Positions 10,527 to 17,905 of a DNA stretch of 64,000 nucleotides are shown here, piece after piece. How positions within the stretch are numbered: position 1 is the stretch's first letter; every line of letters starts with the position of its first letter. Source of the DNA: Bradyrhizobium diazoefficiens. GTDB lineage: Bacteria > Pseudomonadota > Alphaproteobacteria > Rhizobiales > Xanthobacteraceae. A model generated the notes under the pieces. It saw only the letters and a list, made by a program, of their open reading frames with translations. It did not search any database and was not told the DNA's origin. The stretch lies in NCBI RefSeq assembly GCF_018131015.1, contig NZ_JAFCJJ010000019.1, forward strand, positions 1-64,000, given 5' to 3'. Position numbers and translations under genes: made by a program.

Positions 10527-11959
10527 CTCCGCTGTTGTGGACGCTCATCGCCATCCAGATCGTGATGGGCGTGTTCGACACCTTCTATCACCACGAATTC
10601 ACCGAGCGCCTGGCTTGGCGTCCGTCGCAGCGTTTCGAGCTGAAGCTGCACGGCATCCGCAACATGTTTTATGCCTTGCTGTTCCTCGTGCTCGGCTGGC
10701 TCGAGGTCTACGGCGTGCTGGCGCTGCTGGTCGTCGCCGTCCTGGTCGCCGAGATCGTCATCACGCTGATGGATTTCGTCGAGGAAGATCTGAGCCGGAA
10801 ACTGCCGCCGAGCGAGCGCATCAATCACACGCTGCTCGCGATCAATTACGGCGCCATCCTGGTGCTGCTGCTGCCCGTGCTGATCGACTGGGCGATGCAA
10901 CCGTTTGGCGTGTCGGTCGTGTATCAGGGGCTGCTCAGCATCGCCGCGACCGCCTGCGCGGTCGGCGCAGCCCTCTGTGGCATCAGGGATTTTGCGGCGA
11001 TGCGCCGGCTCGGCCGCATGAAGAGCGTGCCCGCCGCCGGGCTCGTCGAAAAGCTTCCGGGACGCAAGACCGTGCTGATCACCGGCGCCACCGGCTTCAT
11101 CGGCAGCCGCCTTGCGGCGAGCATCAGTGGGGCAGGACATCACGTCATTGCGCTCATTCGTAACCCTGCGAAGGCCGAGATGCTGCCGTCGCCGGTCACG
11201 CTGATCACGAGCCTCGAGCAGATCGCCCCGGACACGCATATCGACGCCATCGTCAATCTCGCCGGCGAGCCGATCGGCAACGGCCTGTGGACCGAGGCGA
11301 AGCGCGCGAAGATCATCGGCTCGCGCATCGACATGACCGGCGAGGTCGTGAAGCTGATCGGGCGGCTCGAGCGCAAGCCCGAGGTGCTGGTCAGCGGCTC
11401 GGCGATCGGCTGGTACGGATTGTGGGCCGACCAGGTGCTGACGGAATCGGCAAAGTCGCATGCCTGCTTCAGCCACGAGCTCTGCGCGGCCTGGGAGACC
11501 GCTGCGCGGCCGGCGGAGGAGCTTGGCGTTCGCGTGGTTTGCCTGCGCATCGGCCTCGTGCTCGGCACCGAGGGCGGCTTCGTCACGCGCATGCTGACGC
11601 CGTTCGAGTTCGGGCTCGGCGGTCCCATCGGCACCGGACGGCAGTGGATGTCATGGATCGAGCGCGACGACCTGATCCGGCTGATCGCCTATGTGATGGC
11701 AACGCCCGATCTCTCTGGTCCCGTCAACGCCACCGCGCCGATCCCGGTCACCAACGCAAAATTCACCGAGGAGCTCGGTCGCCGCCTGCGCCGGCCCGCG
11801 GTGTTCCGCGTTCCCGGCGGCCTGCTGCGCCGGATCGGCGGCGGCTTTGCCGACGAACTCCTGCTCGGGGGCCAGCGCGTGCTGCCGAACAAGGCATTGA
11901 GCCGCGGTTTTGTGTTCCGGCACGAAACGCTGCGGAGTGCGTTCGAGGCGATCTTGTGA
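10523..11959 (+). CDS. TIGR01777-family NAD-dependent epimerase fused to an N-terminal membrane domain
   Basis: A 478-residue protein with two parts. Residues 1-165 form a membrane domain with about four hydrophobic helices (near 3-17, 43-75, 108-125 and 135-155). Residues 178-478 are a short-chain dehydrogenase/epimerase with the Rossmann motif VLITGATGFIGSRL and family marks such as NLAGEPIG, SGSAIGWYG and a C-terminal PAVFRVPGG stretch, all typical of TIGR01777 (SulA/YfcH-like) proteins. The usual members lack the membrane part or have a SRPBCC domain instead. The ATG at 10523 overlaps the DUF4166 stop. The frame is open upstream to 9959 but that is only a shadow of the DUF4166 gene. Confidence 0.85.
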   Translation: MTPLLWTLIAIQIVMGVFDTFYHHEFTERLAWRPSQRFELKLHGIRNMFYALLFLVLGWLEVYGVLALLVVAVLVAEIVITLMDFVEEDLSRKLPPSERINHTLLAINYGAILVLLLPVLIDWAMQPFGVSVVYQGLLSIAATACAVGAALCGIRDFAAMRRLGRMKSVPAAGLVEKLPGRKTVLITGATGFIGSRLAASISGAGHHVIALIRNPAKAEMLPSPVTLITSLEQIAPDTHIDAIVNLAGEPIGNGLWTEAKRAKIIGSRIDMTGEVVKLIGRLERKPEVLVSGSAIGWYGLWADQVLTESAKSHACFSHELCAAWETAARPAEELGVRVVCLRIGLVLGTEGGFVTRMLTPFEFGLGGPIGTGRQWMSWIERDDLIRLIAYVMATPDLSGPVNATAPIPVTNAKFTEELGRRLRRPAVFRVPGGLLRRIGGGFADELLLGGQRVLPNKALSRGFVFRHETLRSAFEAIL

Positions 11960-11968
11960 GGTGATGTC

Positions 11969-12391
11969 ATGTCATGCGCGACCTGCTCCCGGACGACGCG
12001 CGGCTGGTTTGGCGGATGCCTGGCGGCGACGGTCGTTATTGAGCTGTTCTTTCTGTTCATCCTGGGATTGGTCGGCGTCAATCGCTTCACTGTATTGTCC
12101 CTTTGGGATTTCTTCATTGCGATCGTGATTGGCGTGCCGTTGATACTGGGCTTCGTCTGTGTGCTCAGTGCCATTCCGTCGATCGCGGCAATCTGGCTGA
12201 GCGAACGGTTCTGCATCCGGTCGCTGGCGTTCTTCGGCCTTGCCGGCGGGCTGGTCGGAGCCGCGAGCCAGGCCATGATGTTCGGAAGATTCAACGGACT
12301 GAGCTGGCTCTTTGTCGTCGCCGGTTGTTTTGCCGGACTGAACTATTGGTATGTCGCGGGCAAATATGCAGGCGCCGGAAGGGTAACCTAA
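11969..12391 (+). CDS. Small hypothetical membrane protein
   Basis: A 140-residue protein not recognised as a known family. Hydrophobicity suggests four transmembrane helices near residues 17-37, 45-70, 84-103 and 111-130. The N-terminus has two close cysteines (MSCATC). The start at 11969 has a fair ribosome site (GAGGTGAT) and lies nine bases after the TIGR01777 gene, so it is probably the last gene of that operon. It converges with the LysR-type gene with only three bases between the stops. Confidence 0.6.
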   Translation: MSCATCSRTTRGWFGGCLAATVVIELFFLFILGLVGVNRFTVLSLWDFFIAIVIGVPLILGFVCVLSAIPSIAAIWLSERFCIRSLAFFGLAGGLVGAASQAMMFGRFNGLSWLFVVAGCFAGLNYWYVAGKYAGAGRVT

Positions 12392-12394
12392 GCG

Positions 12395-13246
12395 CTAAGC
12401 CGCCGCGCTCCGGAACGTCGCCGCCACCGCGCGCAGCGCCGCAAGTTTTGCGGGATCGCTGACCTTCGAATGCAGCATCACCTTCGAGCTGCCGAGTTTC
12501 GGCAGCCTGTGCGCGGGCCCGATATCGACCAGGCCGGGCGGCGCGATCCGCCGTGCCAGCGGTGCGATGGCGAGCCCGGCAAGCGCTGCCGCGGCCACCG
12601 CGGTGACGCCGCCGCCGACAAAGCGTTCGCGCCAGGCGATGCCAGCCTTGTCGAGCGCGCGCACGGCGATGGCGCGCACCCCGCAGGGCGGGGCGAGCGT
12701 TGCAAGCGGCAGCGCTTCGCCTTTCGGCAGCATGAAGCGTCTTGACGCGAACCAGCAAAACTCGTCCTCGGCGAGTTTTTCGCCGCCGCGGCGGCTGCCT
12801 TCCTGGCGGACGATGACGGCGTCGAGCTCGCCTGCATCATAGGCGTCCTGCATCTCGCGCGAGAAGCCGATGGTGACGGCAAGCGCGAGCTTTGGCGACA
12901 TCGCGTGCAGGCGCTCCAGCAGCGGCACCAGCTCGGGGCCGCCGGCATGGTCGGAGATCCCGAGGGAGAGCGACGGTGCGGCCGACGCCTCGCCCGCCAG
13001 CGCGCGGTCGTGCGCCGCCATCAGCGCGCGGGCGCGCTCGAGGAAATCAGCGCCGTCGGCGGTGAGGCGGACCGCGCGCGGCGAGCGCTCGACGAGGCGC
13101 TTTCCGAGCAGCGTCTCCAGCCGCTGCAGCTTGAGGCTGACCGCAGCCTGTGTCGCGCCGAGCACCTCGGCGGCGCGGGTAAAACTCTGGAGGTCGGCGA
13201 CCAGCAGGAAGGCCTGGACGGTGGCGATGTCGAGCGTGGCTGTCAT
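12395..13246 (-). CDS. LysR-family transcriptional regulator
   Basis: A 283-residue regulator with the N-terminal LysR helix-turn-helix at about residues 5-64 (FTRAAEVLGATQAAVSLKLQ followed by LGKRLVERS) and a periplasmic-binding-like effector domain from about 92 to 280. It is divergent from the tautomerase gene and separated by 115 bases that hold an 8-bp inverted repeat, so the tautomerase is the likely target, with repression of its own promoter. The inducer is unknown. It converges with the small membrane protein gene. Confidence 0.92.
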   Translation of the reverse strand: MTATLDIATVQAFLLVADLQSFTRAAEVLGATQAAVSLKLQRLETLLGKRLVERSPRAVRLTADGADFLERARALMAAHDRALAGEASAAPSLSLGISDHAGGPELVPLLERLHAMSPKLALAVTIGFSREMQDAYDAGELDAVIVRQEGSRRGGEKLAEDEFCWFASRRFMLPKGEALPLATLAPPCGVRAIAVRALDKAGIAWRERFVGGGVTAVAAAALAGLAIAPLARRIAPPGLVDIGPAHRLPKLGSSKVMLHSKVSDPAKLAALRAVAATFRSAAA

Positions 13247-13252
13247 TATGAA

Positions 13253-13283
13253 ACCTTATCACTGGTATCAATAGAGATAAGGT
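13253..13283. promoter_or_regulatory. Inverted repeat in the LysR-tautomerase intergenic region
   Basis: Arms ACCTTATC (13253-13260) and GATAAGGT (13276-13283) are perfect reverse complements with a 15-base spacer. The repeat begins six bases upstream of the LysR start codon and lies about 80 bases before the tautomerase gene. It is a likely binding site for the adjacent regulator, although LysR sites more often fit T-N11-A. Confidence 0.55.
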
Positions 13284-13361
13284 ACCAAAATGACGGCGGG
13301 CGGTCTAGCTTCTCCCCCAACGCCGCGCCAAGCCAGCGCGGCGATCTTGAGGAGAACGACC

Positions 13362-13784
13362 ATGCCCCTGATCACCGTATCCTATGCCACCTCGCGCCAG
13401 TCGCCGTCGCTGAAGGCCGACATCGCCAGCGCCGTGTCCGAGCTCACCGCAAGAATCCTGCGCAAGGATCCCAAGGTCACCGCCATCATCGTCAAGCAGG
13501 TCGAGGCGGGCGACTGGTTTGCCGGCGGCAAGTCGCTCGCCGAGCAAAAGCTCGCCAGCTACTGGATCGACGTCCATGTGAGCGAGGGCACCAACACCAA
13601 GGACGAGAAGGCCGCCTATCTCGCCGCCATGTTCAAGCGCATGGCCGAACTGCTGGGCCCGTTGCATCAGGAGACTTATCTGCATGTCGACGAGGTCAGG
13701 GGCGACGCCTACGGCTTTGGCGGCCTCACCCAGGAGCGGCGCTACATCGCCGGCAAGCTCGAGGTTGCACTGGCTGCGGCGTGA
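13362..13784 (+). CDS. Tautomerase-family protein (4-oxalocrotonate tautomerase-like)
   Basis: A 140-residue protein. After removal of Met the N-terminal residue would be Pro (MPLITVSY), the catalytic base of the tautomerase superfamily. A tautomerase core of roughly 60 residues is followed by a second half (YWIDVHVSEGTNTKDEKAAYLA), so the length matches fused or longer members of the family. A GGAG ribosome site precedes the ATG. It likely isomerises a keto-enol substrate in aromatic or related catabolism, but the substrate is unknown. The divergent LysR gene is the probable regulator. Confidence 0.82.
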   Translation: MPLITVSYATSRQSPSLKADIASAVSELTARILRKDPKVTAIIVKQVEAGDWFAGGKSLAEQKLASYWIDVHVSEGTNTKDEKAAYLAAMFKRMAELLGPLHQETYLHVDEVRGDAYGFGGLTQERRYIAGKLEVALAAA

Positions 13785-13792
13785 TGCAGCAA

Positions 13793-13820
13793 GCCGCGGG
13801 TGAGCCATTTCACCCGCGGC
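13793..13820. terminator. Hairpin between convergent genes
   Basis: An 11-bp perfect stem, 13793-13803 with 13810-13820, and a 6-base loop, lies nine bases after the tautomerase stop and just beyond the 3' end of the minus-strand DnaB-like gene. There is no clear T run, so it may be a weak or bidirectional terminator. Confidence 0.5.
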
Positions 13821-13838
13821 CAGCGTCCGTTGCGACCG

Positions 13839-14552
13839 TCAGCTCGCTGCGCGAAACTGAACCTCTGAACTGTTGAGGAAGCAGGTCTTGTCGAACAGCT
13901 TCAGGTCCAGCGGATTCGGCAGCCTGACATCATCGAGATCGGGGCAGGGCTTGACCGAAGGATCGTAGGACCGGTCGATCTGCGAGATGAAGACGACGAT
14001 CAGCCCCTTGTCGCGTGCGAACGATCGGAGGGCGCGCACCTGGACGGAGAGGTCGGGGTTTTCCCGCCTCTGGTCGAGCAGTTGCAGATAGTCGATCACC
14101 ACGAGCGTGCCGCGGGGAGAAGCGGCCATCTGCTTGATGACGTAATCGGCGCTGATCGCGTCGGAGCAATCAACCTCGAACATGTCAGCGAACTGCGCCG
14201 GCTCCGCGCCGATCGCGCGCAAGCGGTCCAGCACGTCTCTTTCGGCGTATTCGAGCGAGAAGAACGCGGCGCGATGACCGGACTTCATGGCCTCCACGGC
14301 AAGCTCAAGGCTCATCAAGGTCTTGCCCTGACCGGGGCGCGCGCCGACCAGCACGAGGTCGCCCGGCTGGAATTGCGGGAACAGCCTGTTGGCTGGCCTC
14401 AGTGCCGCAGCTTTCGCGGCGAGCATGCTCCAGGCGGAAAAGCCTTCCATCGTGGCGATGCGGTCGAGCGCGGCGTTGAGCGGAATGCCTTTGTCGCGCG
14501 ACAGGCGCTTTGCTTTCCGCTTCAGATGATAGATCGGTGCAGACAATCTCAT
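13839..14552 (-). CDS. Orphan DnaB-like RecA-fold ATPase (helicase C-terminal domain only)
   Basis: A 237-residue protein containing only the RecA-like core of DnaB helicases: Walker A GARPGQGKT at residues 70-78, Walker B-like LVVIDYLQLLD near 148, and an IVVFISQIDR sensor segment near 185. The N-terminal primase-binding domain of DnaB is missing. Instead residues 5-50 form a small basic helical module (LKRKAKRLSR, then IPLNAALDRIA and EGFSAWS) seen in several rhizobial and plasmid proteins. The ATG at 14552 has a strong GGGAGG site; the longer frame to 14585 does not. It is probably not the replicative helicase. Role unknown, possibly in repair or mobile-element biology. Confidence 0.75.
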   Translation of the reverse strand: MRLSAPIYHLKRKAKRLSRDKGIPLNAALDRIATMEGFSAWSMLAAKAAALRPANRLFPQFQPGDLVLVGARPGQGKTLMSLELAVEAMKSGHRAAFFSLEYAERDVLDRLRAIGAEPAQFADMFEVDCSDAISADYVIKQMAASPRGTLVVIDYLQLLDQRRENPDLSVQVRALRSFARDKGLIVVFISQIDRSYDPSVKPCPDLDDVRLPNPLDLKLFDKTCFLNSSEVQFRAAS

Positions 14553-14749
14553 CGAGAGAACCTCCCATCGCGAGCTGAAACGCAATCCCTCCTTATGCCT
14601 GGCGCTCGAACAGTCGGTCCGATGTCTCGTCGCCCGGCATGAGGTCTGCTTTCCCGGCGGAGGGGGGAGGCGTGGGCGGCACCGGACGCAAGCGTATCCG
14701 ATTCCGCGGCCATGGCGAACGCGCAGAACGCGTCGCCAACAGGAAAGCG

Positions 14750-15499
14750 TCAGGCGGCCGTTTCCGGCAGCAGCGCGCGGGTCGGCCCGAACAGCTCTTC
14801 GAACGCCTGCCGGAGCGCGATGTCGACGTCGGCCATGGTGACGAGCTGGCCGAGGTCGACGAGCGAGGTGACGCCGTAGCGGGGGTCGGCGACACCGCAG
14901 GGCACGATCCCGGAAAAGTGCGAAAGCTCCGGCTCGACATTGATGGCGATGCCATGGAACGACACCCAGCGTTTCAACCGCACGCCGATGGCGGCGATCT
15001 TGTCCTCATGGCCGACACCCTTGTCGGGGCGCTTCACCCAGACGCCGACCCGGTCCTCGCGCCGCTCGCCGCGGACGTTGAAGGCGGCAAGCGTCCGCAG
15101 GATCAGCTCCTCCAGGCTCGCGACATAGGCCCGCACGTCCGGCCGGCGGCGCTTGAGGTCGAGCATGACATAGGCCACGCGCTGGCCGGGCCCGTGATAG
15201 GTGAGCTGGCCGCCGCGCCCGGTGGCAAAGGTCGGGAATCGGGGATCGAGCAGGTCCGAGTCCTTGCCCGAGGTGCCGGAGGTGTAGAGCGGGGGGTGTT
15301 CGAGCAGCCAGACCAGCTCGGCGGCTTCACCCGCGGCGATGGCAGCGACTCGCGCCTCCATGGCGGCAACCGCCTCGGGATATGGCACCGGAGCGTCCGA
15401 AATCCGCCACTCCACCACCTCGCCGGCGGAGGCGGAAAATGCCGTCAAATCCAGCTCCTGACGCTGGTTTTGGCGGGGGTCTTGAGGCGAGTTAACCAT
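14750..15499 (-). CDS. lipB: Octanoyltransferase (lipoate biosynthesis)
   Basis: A 249-residue enzyme that moves octanoyl groups from acyl carrier protein to lipoyl domains of the 2-oxoacid dehydrogenases and the glycine cleavage system, the first step of endogenous lipoylation. Visible: EHPPLYTSGTSG near 67-78, the RGGQLTYHGPGQR substrate loop near 94, the lysine in KIAAIGV near 165, and the catalytic Cys in SGIVPCGVA near 196. The length is typical for alphaproteobacteria. The start codon overlaps a CtrA-like site in the intergenic region shared with the divergent FliN-like gene. Confidence 0.95.
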   Translation of the reverse strand: MVNSPQDPRQNQRQELDLTAFSASAGEVVEWRISDAPVPYPEAVAAMEARVAAIAAGEAAELVWLLEHPPLYTSGTSGKDSDLLDPRFPTFATGRGGQLTYHGPGQRVAYVMLDLKRRRPDVRAYVASLEELILRTLAAFNVRGERREDRVGVWVKRPDKGVGHEDKIAAIGVRLKRWVSFHGIAINVEPELSHFSGIVPCGVADPRYGVTSLVDLGQLVTMADVDIALRQAFEELFGPTRALLPETAA

Positions 15500-15506
15500 T
15501 GGCTAA
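15492..15506. promoter_or_regulatory. CtrA-like site between lipB and the FliN-like gene
   Basis: TTAA-CCATTGG-CTAA matches the CtrA consensus TTAA-N7-TTAA with one mismatch. It overlaps the lipB start codon and lies about 80 bases upstream of the FliN-like gene. In alphaproteobacteria CtrA often controls flagellar genes, so the FliN-like gene is the more likely target. Confidence 0.4.
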
Positions 15507-15587
15507 CCATAACGTGGTGATGATCGCAGGCGCAAATGCCAACACCCTGGTTCCCTGGTCCTCGTTCCAAGTTGCGGCGGTCTGACA

Positions 15588-15830
15588 GTGCCTACTCTCG
15601 ATAAAGTCACGGTGGATCTCACGGTCGTCCTCGGGACAACCACCATGCCGATCCATCAGGTATTGCGTCTTTCCCGCGGCGCCATCATCGAGCTGGACGC
15701 AAGCGAAGCCGACGAGGTCAAGGTCTTGGCCAATAACCTGCCTGTGGCCTCCGGCGTCGTGCTGGTCGACCGCAACCGGATCGCGGTCGAGGTCAAGCAG
15801 ATGCTGCCGCGCGCGACGGGTACGCGGTAG
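15588..15830 (+). CDS. fliN: FliN-like flagellar motor switch (SpoA) protein
   Basis: An 80-residue protein that consists almost entirely of one SpoA/C-ring domain (DLTVVLGTTTMPIHQVLRL, then RGAIIELDASEADEV and ASGVVLVDRNRIAVEV), the unit that forms the lower C-ring of the flagellar motor switch. It is shorter than enteric FliN but normal for rhizobial relatives. The start is GTG (15588). No other flagellar genes are near, which is unusual, since fliN normally sits in a flagellar cluster, so it may be an extra copy. Its stop codon lies inside the first unit of a 20-bp tandem repeat. Confidence 0.8.
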   Translation: MPTLDKVTVDLTVVLGTTTMPIHQVLRLSRGAIIELDASEADEVKVLANNLPVASGVVLVDRNRIAVEVKQMLPRATGTR

Positions 15831-15895
15831 CGACCCGGGGTACGCGGTAGCGACCCGGGGTACGGGTAGCGACCCGACTATGCGGTAGCGTACCG
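15821..15895 (+). repeat. Four-copy tandem repeat of a 20-bp unit
   Basis: Two exact copies (15821-15840 and 15841-15860) of a 20-base unit beginning TACGCGGTAG are followed by a shortened copy (15861-15878) and a diverged copy (15879-15895). The first copy encodes the last residues and TAG stop of the FliN-like gene, and a degenerate partial copy may precede it. Confidence 0.85.
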
Positions 15896-16030
15896 ATAGG
15901 CCCGATCCGGCGTTTTCCTGCCGTGCTTGTGGAATTCCGGGTCTTTGCAGGCTTGTATCCCCCTGACGGATTTGTTAGATCGGCGGCCGCTGATCCGGCC
16001 AGCCTTGAGACCTCAGGCCGGCATCTCCTA

Positions 16031-16115
16031 GCGCTCGTGGCGGAACTGGTAGACGCGCTGCCTTGAGGTGGCAGTGGGTAACACCGTGGGGGTTCGAGTC
16101 CCTCCGAGCGCACCA
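16031..16115 (+). tRNA. tRNA-Leu(GAG)
   Basis: An 85-nt gene. The acceptor stem pairs GCGCTCG at 16031-16037 with CGAGCGC at 16105-16111, followed by A and a genome-encoded CCA (16113-16115). The anticodon stem CTGCC/GGCAG surrounds the loop TTGAGGT, giving anticodon GAG for CUC codons. The long variable arm and GGTTCGAGTCC T-loop are those of a type II leucine tRNA. Confidence 0.93.
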
Positions 16116-16217
16116 ACCTCAGGTTGATCCACGTGAATGATGCAGGGAGCTTTGGATTGCTCCCCCGGTCATCCGTGCCCAAGCCAACTGACCCTCCGTT
16201 CTCGTCGAGAAAGGCGG

Positions 16218-16772
16218 CTAGGTCGTCCCGCCGCCGGCGAAGATTTCGACGACCACGGCGCGATTGGCGGCCCTGTTGTTCACATTGGTGTTGTCGTGCA
16301 GGTACTCGCCGGATGGAGCGGGCTTGACGGAGAAGACGCGCGAGCGGGCGCTTGGGCCGAACAGGTGAAAGACGTTTCTGGCCCGGCCCGTGCGCAGGAA
16401 GGTGTTGTTCCGTTCGCCGCCGGTGCTGTCGCTGTAGCCGACGATCTGGAACTGCAACGTCTTGTCATTCTCGAATCGGATCAGCTGCGCTGCCAGCAGC
16501 GCATCGCGCTTGGCGAAGTTCTTGATATGGCGCCAGTCGACGCCGAAATCCCAGATGATGAGATATTGGCAGATGCCGGCCGGCGGGACCAGATTGACGT
16601 CCACACCGAGATGGCCGACCTCGGTGCGGGACTTCGCGACTTCGCCCGCCTCATAGGGAAAGACGGCGGCGCTGTGAACCTTGAGAAGCGGCGAGCACTG
16701 CGGTTGCGGCGTCGCCATATTCGGCATCTGTTCCACCGGGCCCGGCGGCGTGTATTGCGGCGTGCCTCCCAT
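16218..16772 (-). CDS. OmpA-domain protein without signal peptide
   Basis: A 184-residue protein. The C-terminal half (about residues 85-178) looks like an OmpA/MotB peptidoglycan-binding domain: IVGYSDSTGGERNNTFLRTGRARN resembles the GHTDxxGxxxxNxxLSxxRA signature and the end reads NNRAANRAVVVEI. The N-terminal 40 residues are Pro/Gln-rich. There is no hydrophobic signal sequence, whether the ATG at 16772 (good GGGAG site) or the upstream ATG at 16814 is used. Most OmpA-domain proteins are exported, so this one may be loaded onto a secretion machine, or the domain may bind something else. No related genes adjoin it. Confidence 0.65.
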   Translation of the reverse strand: MGGTPQYTPPGPVEQMPNMATPQPQCSPLLKVHSAAVFPYEAGEVAKSRTEVGHLGVDVNLVPPAGICQYLIIWDFGVDWRHIKNFAKRDALLAAQLIRFENDKTLQFQIVGYSDSTGGERNNTFLRTGRARNVFHLFGPSARSRVFSVKPAPSGEYLHDNTNVNNRAANRAVVVEIFAGGGTT

Positions 16773-16992
16773 GGCAATTTCTCCCGTTTTGCATGCCTGT
16801 CCAAAGCTGAGCACCGGAGGGAGCGTCGGCTTCCCTCACGCTCCTGACTGGTAGTCAGGTGAGGGTCAGGGAAGTTCGGAGGCGAGGTGCGGGAGTCACG
16901 AGCTCTTGTGCAGTCGTGAGGCCGCGCGACCTTCAGACGAGCGAGGACGATCGATCGCGCGGGATTGTGCCGATGCCGCGCGAGTGGCGGAT

Positions 16993-17250
16993 TCAGCCAT
17001 ATTCGTCGCCGATGCCGTATTCCCTGTAGATCTCCAGCGGATCCGCATCCGGGAACAGGCGGCACTTGGCCTGGGCGAGGTGCAGGCTCACTGCGGACGG
17101 CTCCTTGCCGTTGGCGAGCATTTTCCGGATGTCGTCCATGTGCGCGAGCGGCTGGTGCTTCGGCTCCAGCTGCTCCAGCGCGACCAGCGCGGTCGCGAGG
17201 GCCTCGGTGAGGACCCATTCGTCGTGGCCGGTGATTCCCTTCTTCGGCAT
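16993..17250 (-). CDS. Conserved hypothetical small protein
   Basis: An 85-residue soluble, acidic-helical protein. I do not recognise a named domain. The regular helices and the balanced coding composition argue that it is real, and it begins at an ATG (17250). No membrane segment, signal or metal motif is visible. Neighbours on both sides are unrelated. Function unknown. Confidence 0.55.
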   Translation of the reverse strand: MPKKGITGHDEWVLTEALATALVALEQLEPKHQPLAHMDDIRKMLANGKEPSAVSLHLAQAKCRLFPDADPLEIYREYGIGDEYG

Positions 17251-17523
17251 CGGCAGATCCCGGGTCCGAGTGGTCGCACAGTCTATCGCGGCTGGGGTCG
17301 AATCGCCATCGACCCGGCGCGGCGGGAACAGTACGGGGCGCCGCGGTCTTGCATTATGGCGGCGCGTGGCTAAAAGCGCCTATGTGGGCTATCGTTTCCT
17401 TTTGGGGCAAATTTGGCGTCGGTGGGGCCCAGCGCCATTCCGGCCGGCTGTTCCGGCCTGCGTCCGATACTTCCCGAATTCGCAACGCTCGTCGGCTTGC
17501 GCGCCTTTCCGGCTGGAGCCAGC

Positions 17524-17898
17524 ATGGTCTTCTTGAGCTTCGTCTACCGCTTCTTCACCAATTTTACCTTCCTGGCGGTGGTCTATTTCAGCCTGAACTT
17601 CATGGAGCACTATCCGAACCGGGCGATCGTCGCGCTGCTGGTGCTGGTCTATAGCGGCATGCGCGCCGCCTCCACGCTGCGTGCGTTCTACTTCTTCCAG
17701 AAAATCGAGAAGCTCGAGGTCGAGACGCGGCGCCTGCAGGCGCCGATCAACGACAATTCGGGCGGCACGGCCAATCGCAAGCAGATCGTCACCGACGTCG
17801 CACGGCTCCGTCGCGACGGCGAGCTCAAGTCCTATATGGACCTGTTCTTCCTGGCGCTGATCGTGCTGCTCTGCGTCGCCAAGATCCTGCGGCCTTAA
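17524..17898 (+). CDS. Hypothetical membrane protein with two helices
   Basis: A 124-residue protein from the ATG at 17524 (MVFLSFVYRFF). Transmembrane helices are predicted near residues 7-24 and 33-48, and a third hydrophobic C-terminal segment (FFLALIVLLCVAKIL) near 107-121. A charged, helical middle part (EKLEVETRRLQ) lies between. The upstream start at 17413 would add residues without coding character. Not recognised as a known family. It converges with the deacetylase gene. Confidence 0.6.
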   Translation: MVFLSFVYRFFTNFTFLAVVYFSLNFMEHYPNRAIVALLVLVYSGMRAASTLRAFYFFQKIEKLEVETRRLQAPINDNSGGTANRKQIVTDVARLRRDGELKSYMDLFFLALIVLLCVAKILRP

Positions 17899-17905
17899 CG
17901 GCTCT

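Noticed and set aside
16031..16115. tRNA-Leu as an integration site of a genomic island
   Set aside because: No integrase is nearby and I found no second copy of the tRNA 3' end within the window.
15793..16182. Minus-strand frame across the tandem repeat and tRNA
   Set aside because: It would overlap the tRNA-Leu gene and the end of the FliN-like gene and has no coding pattern.
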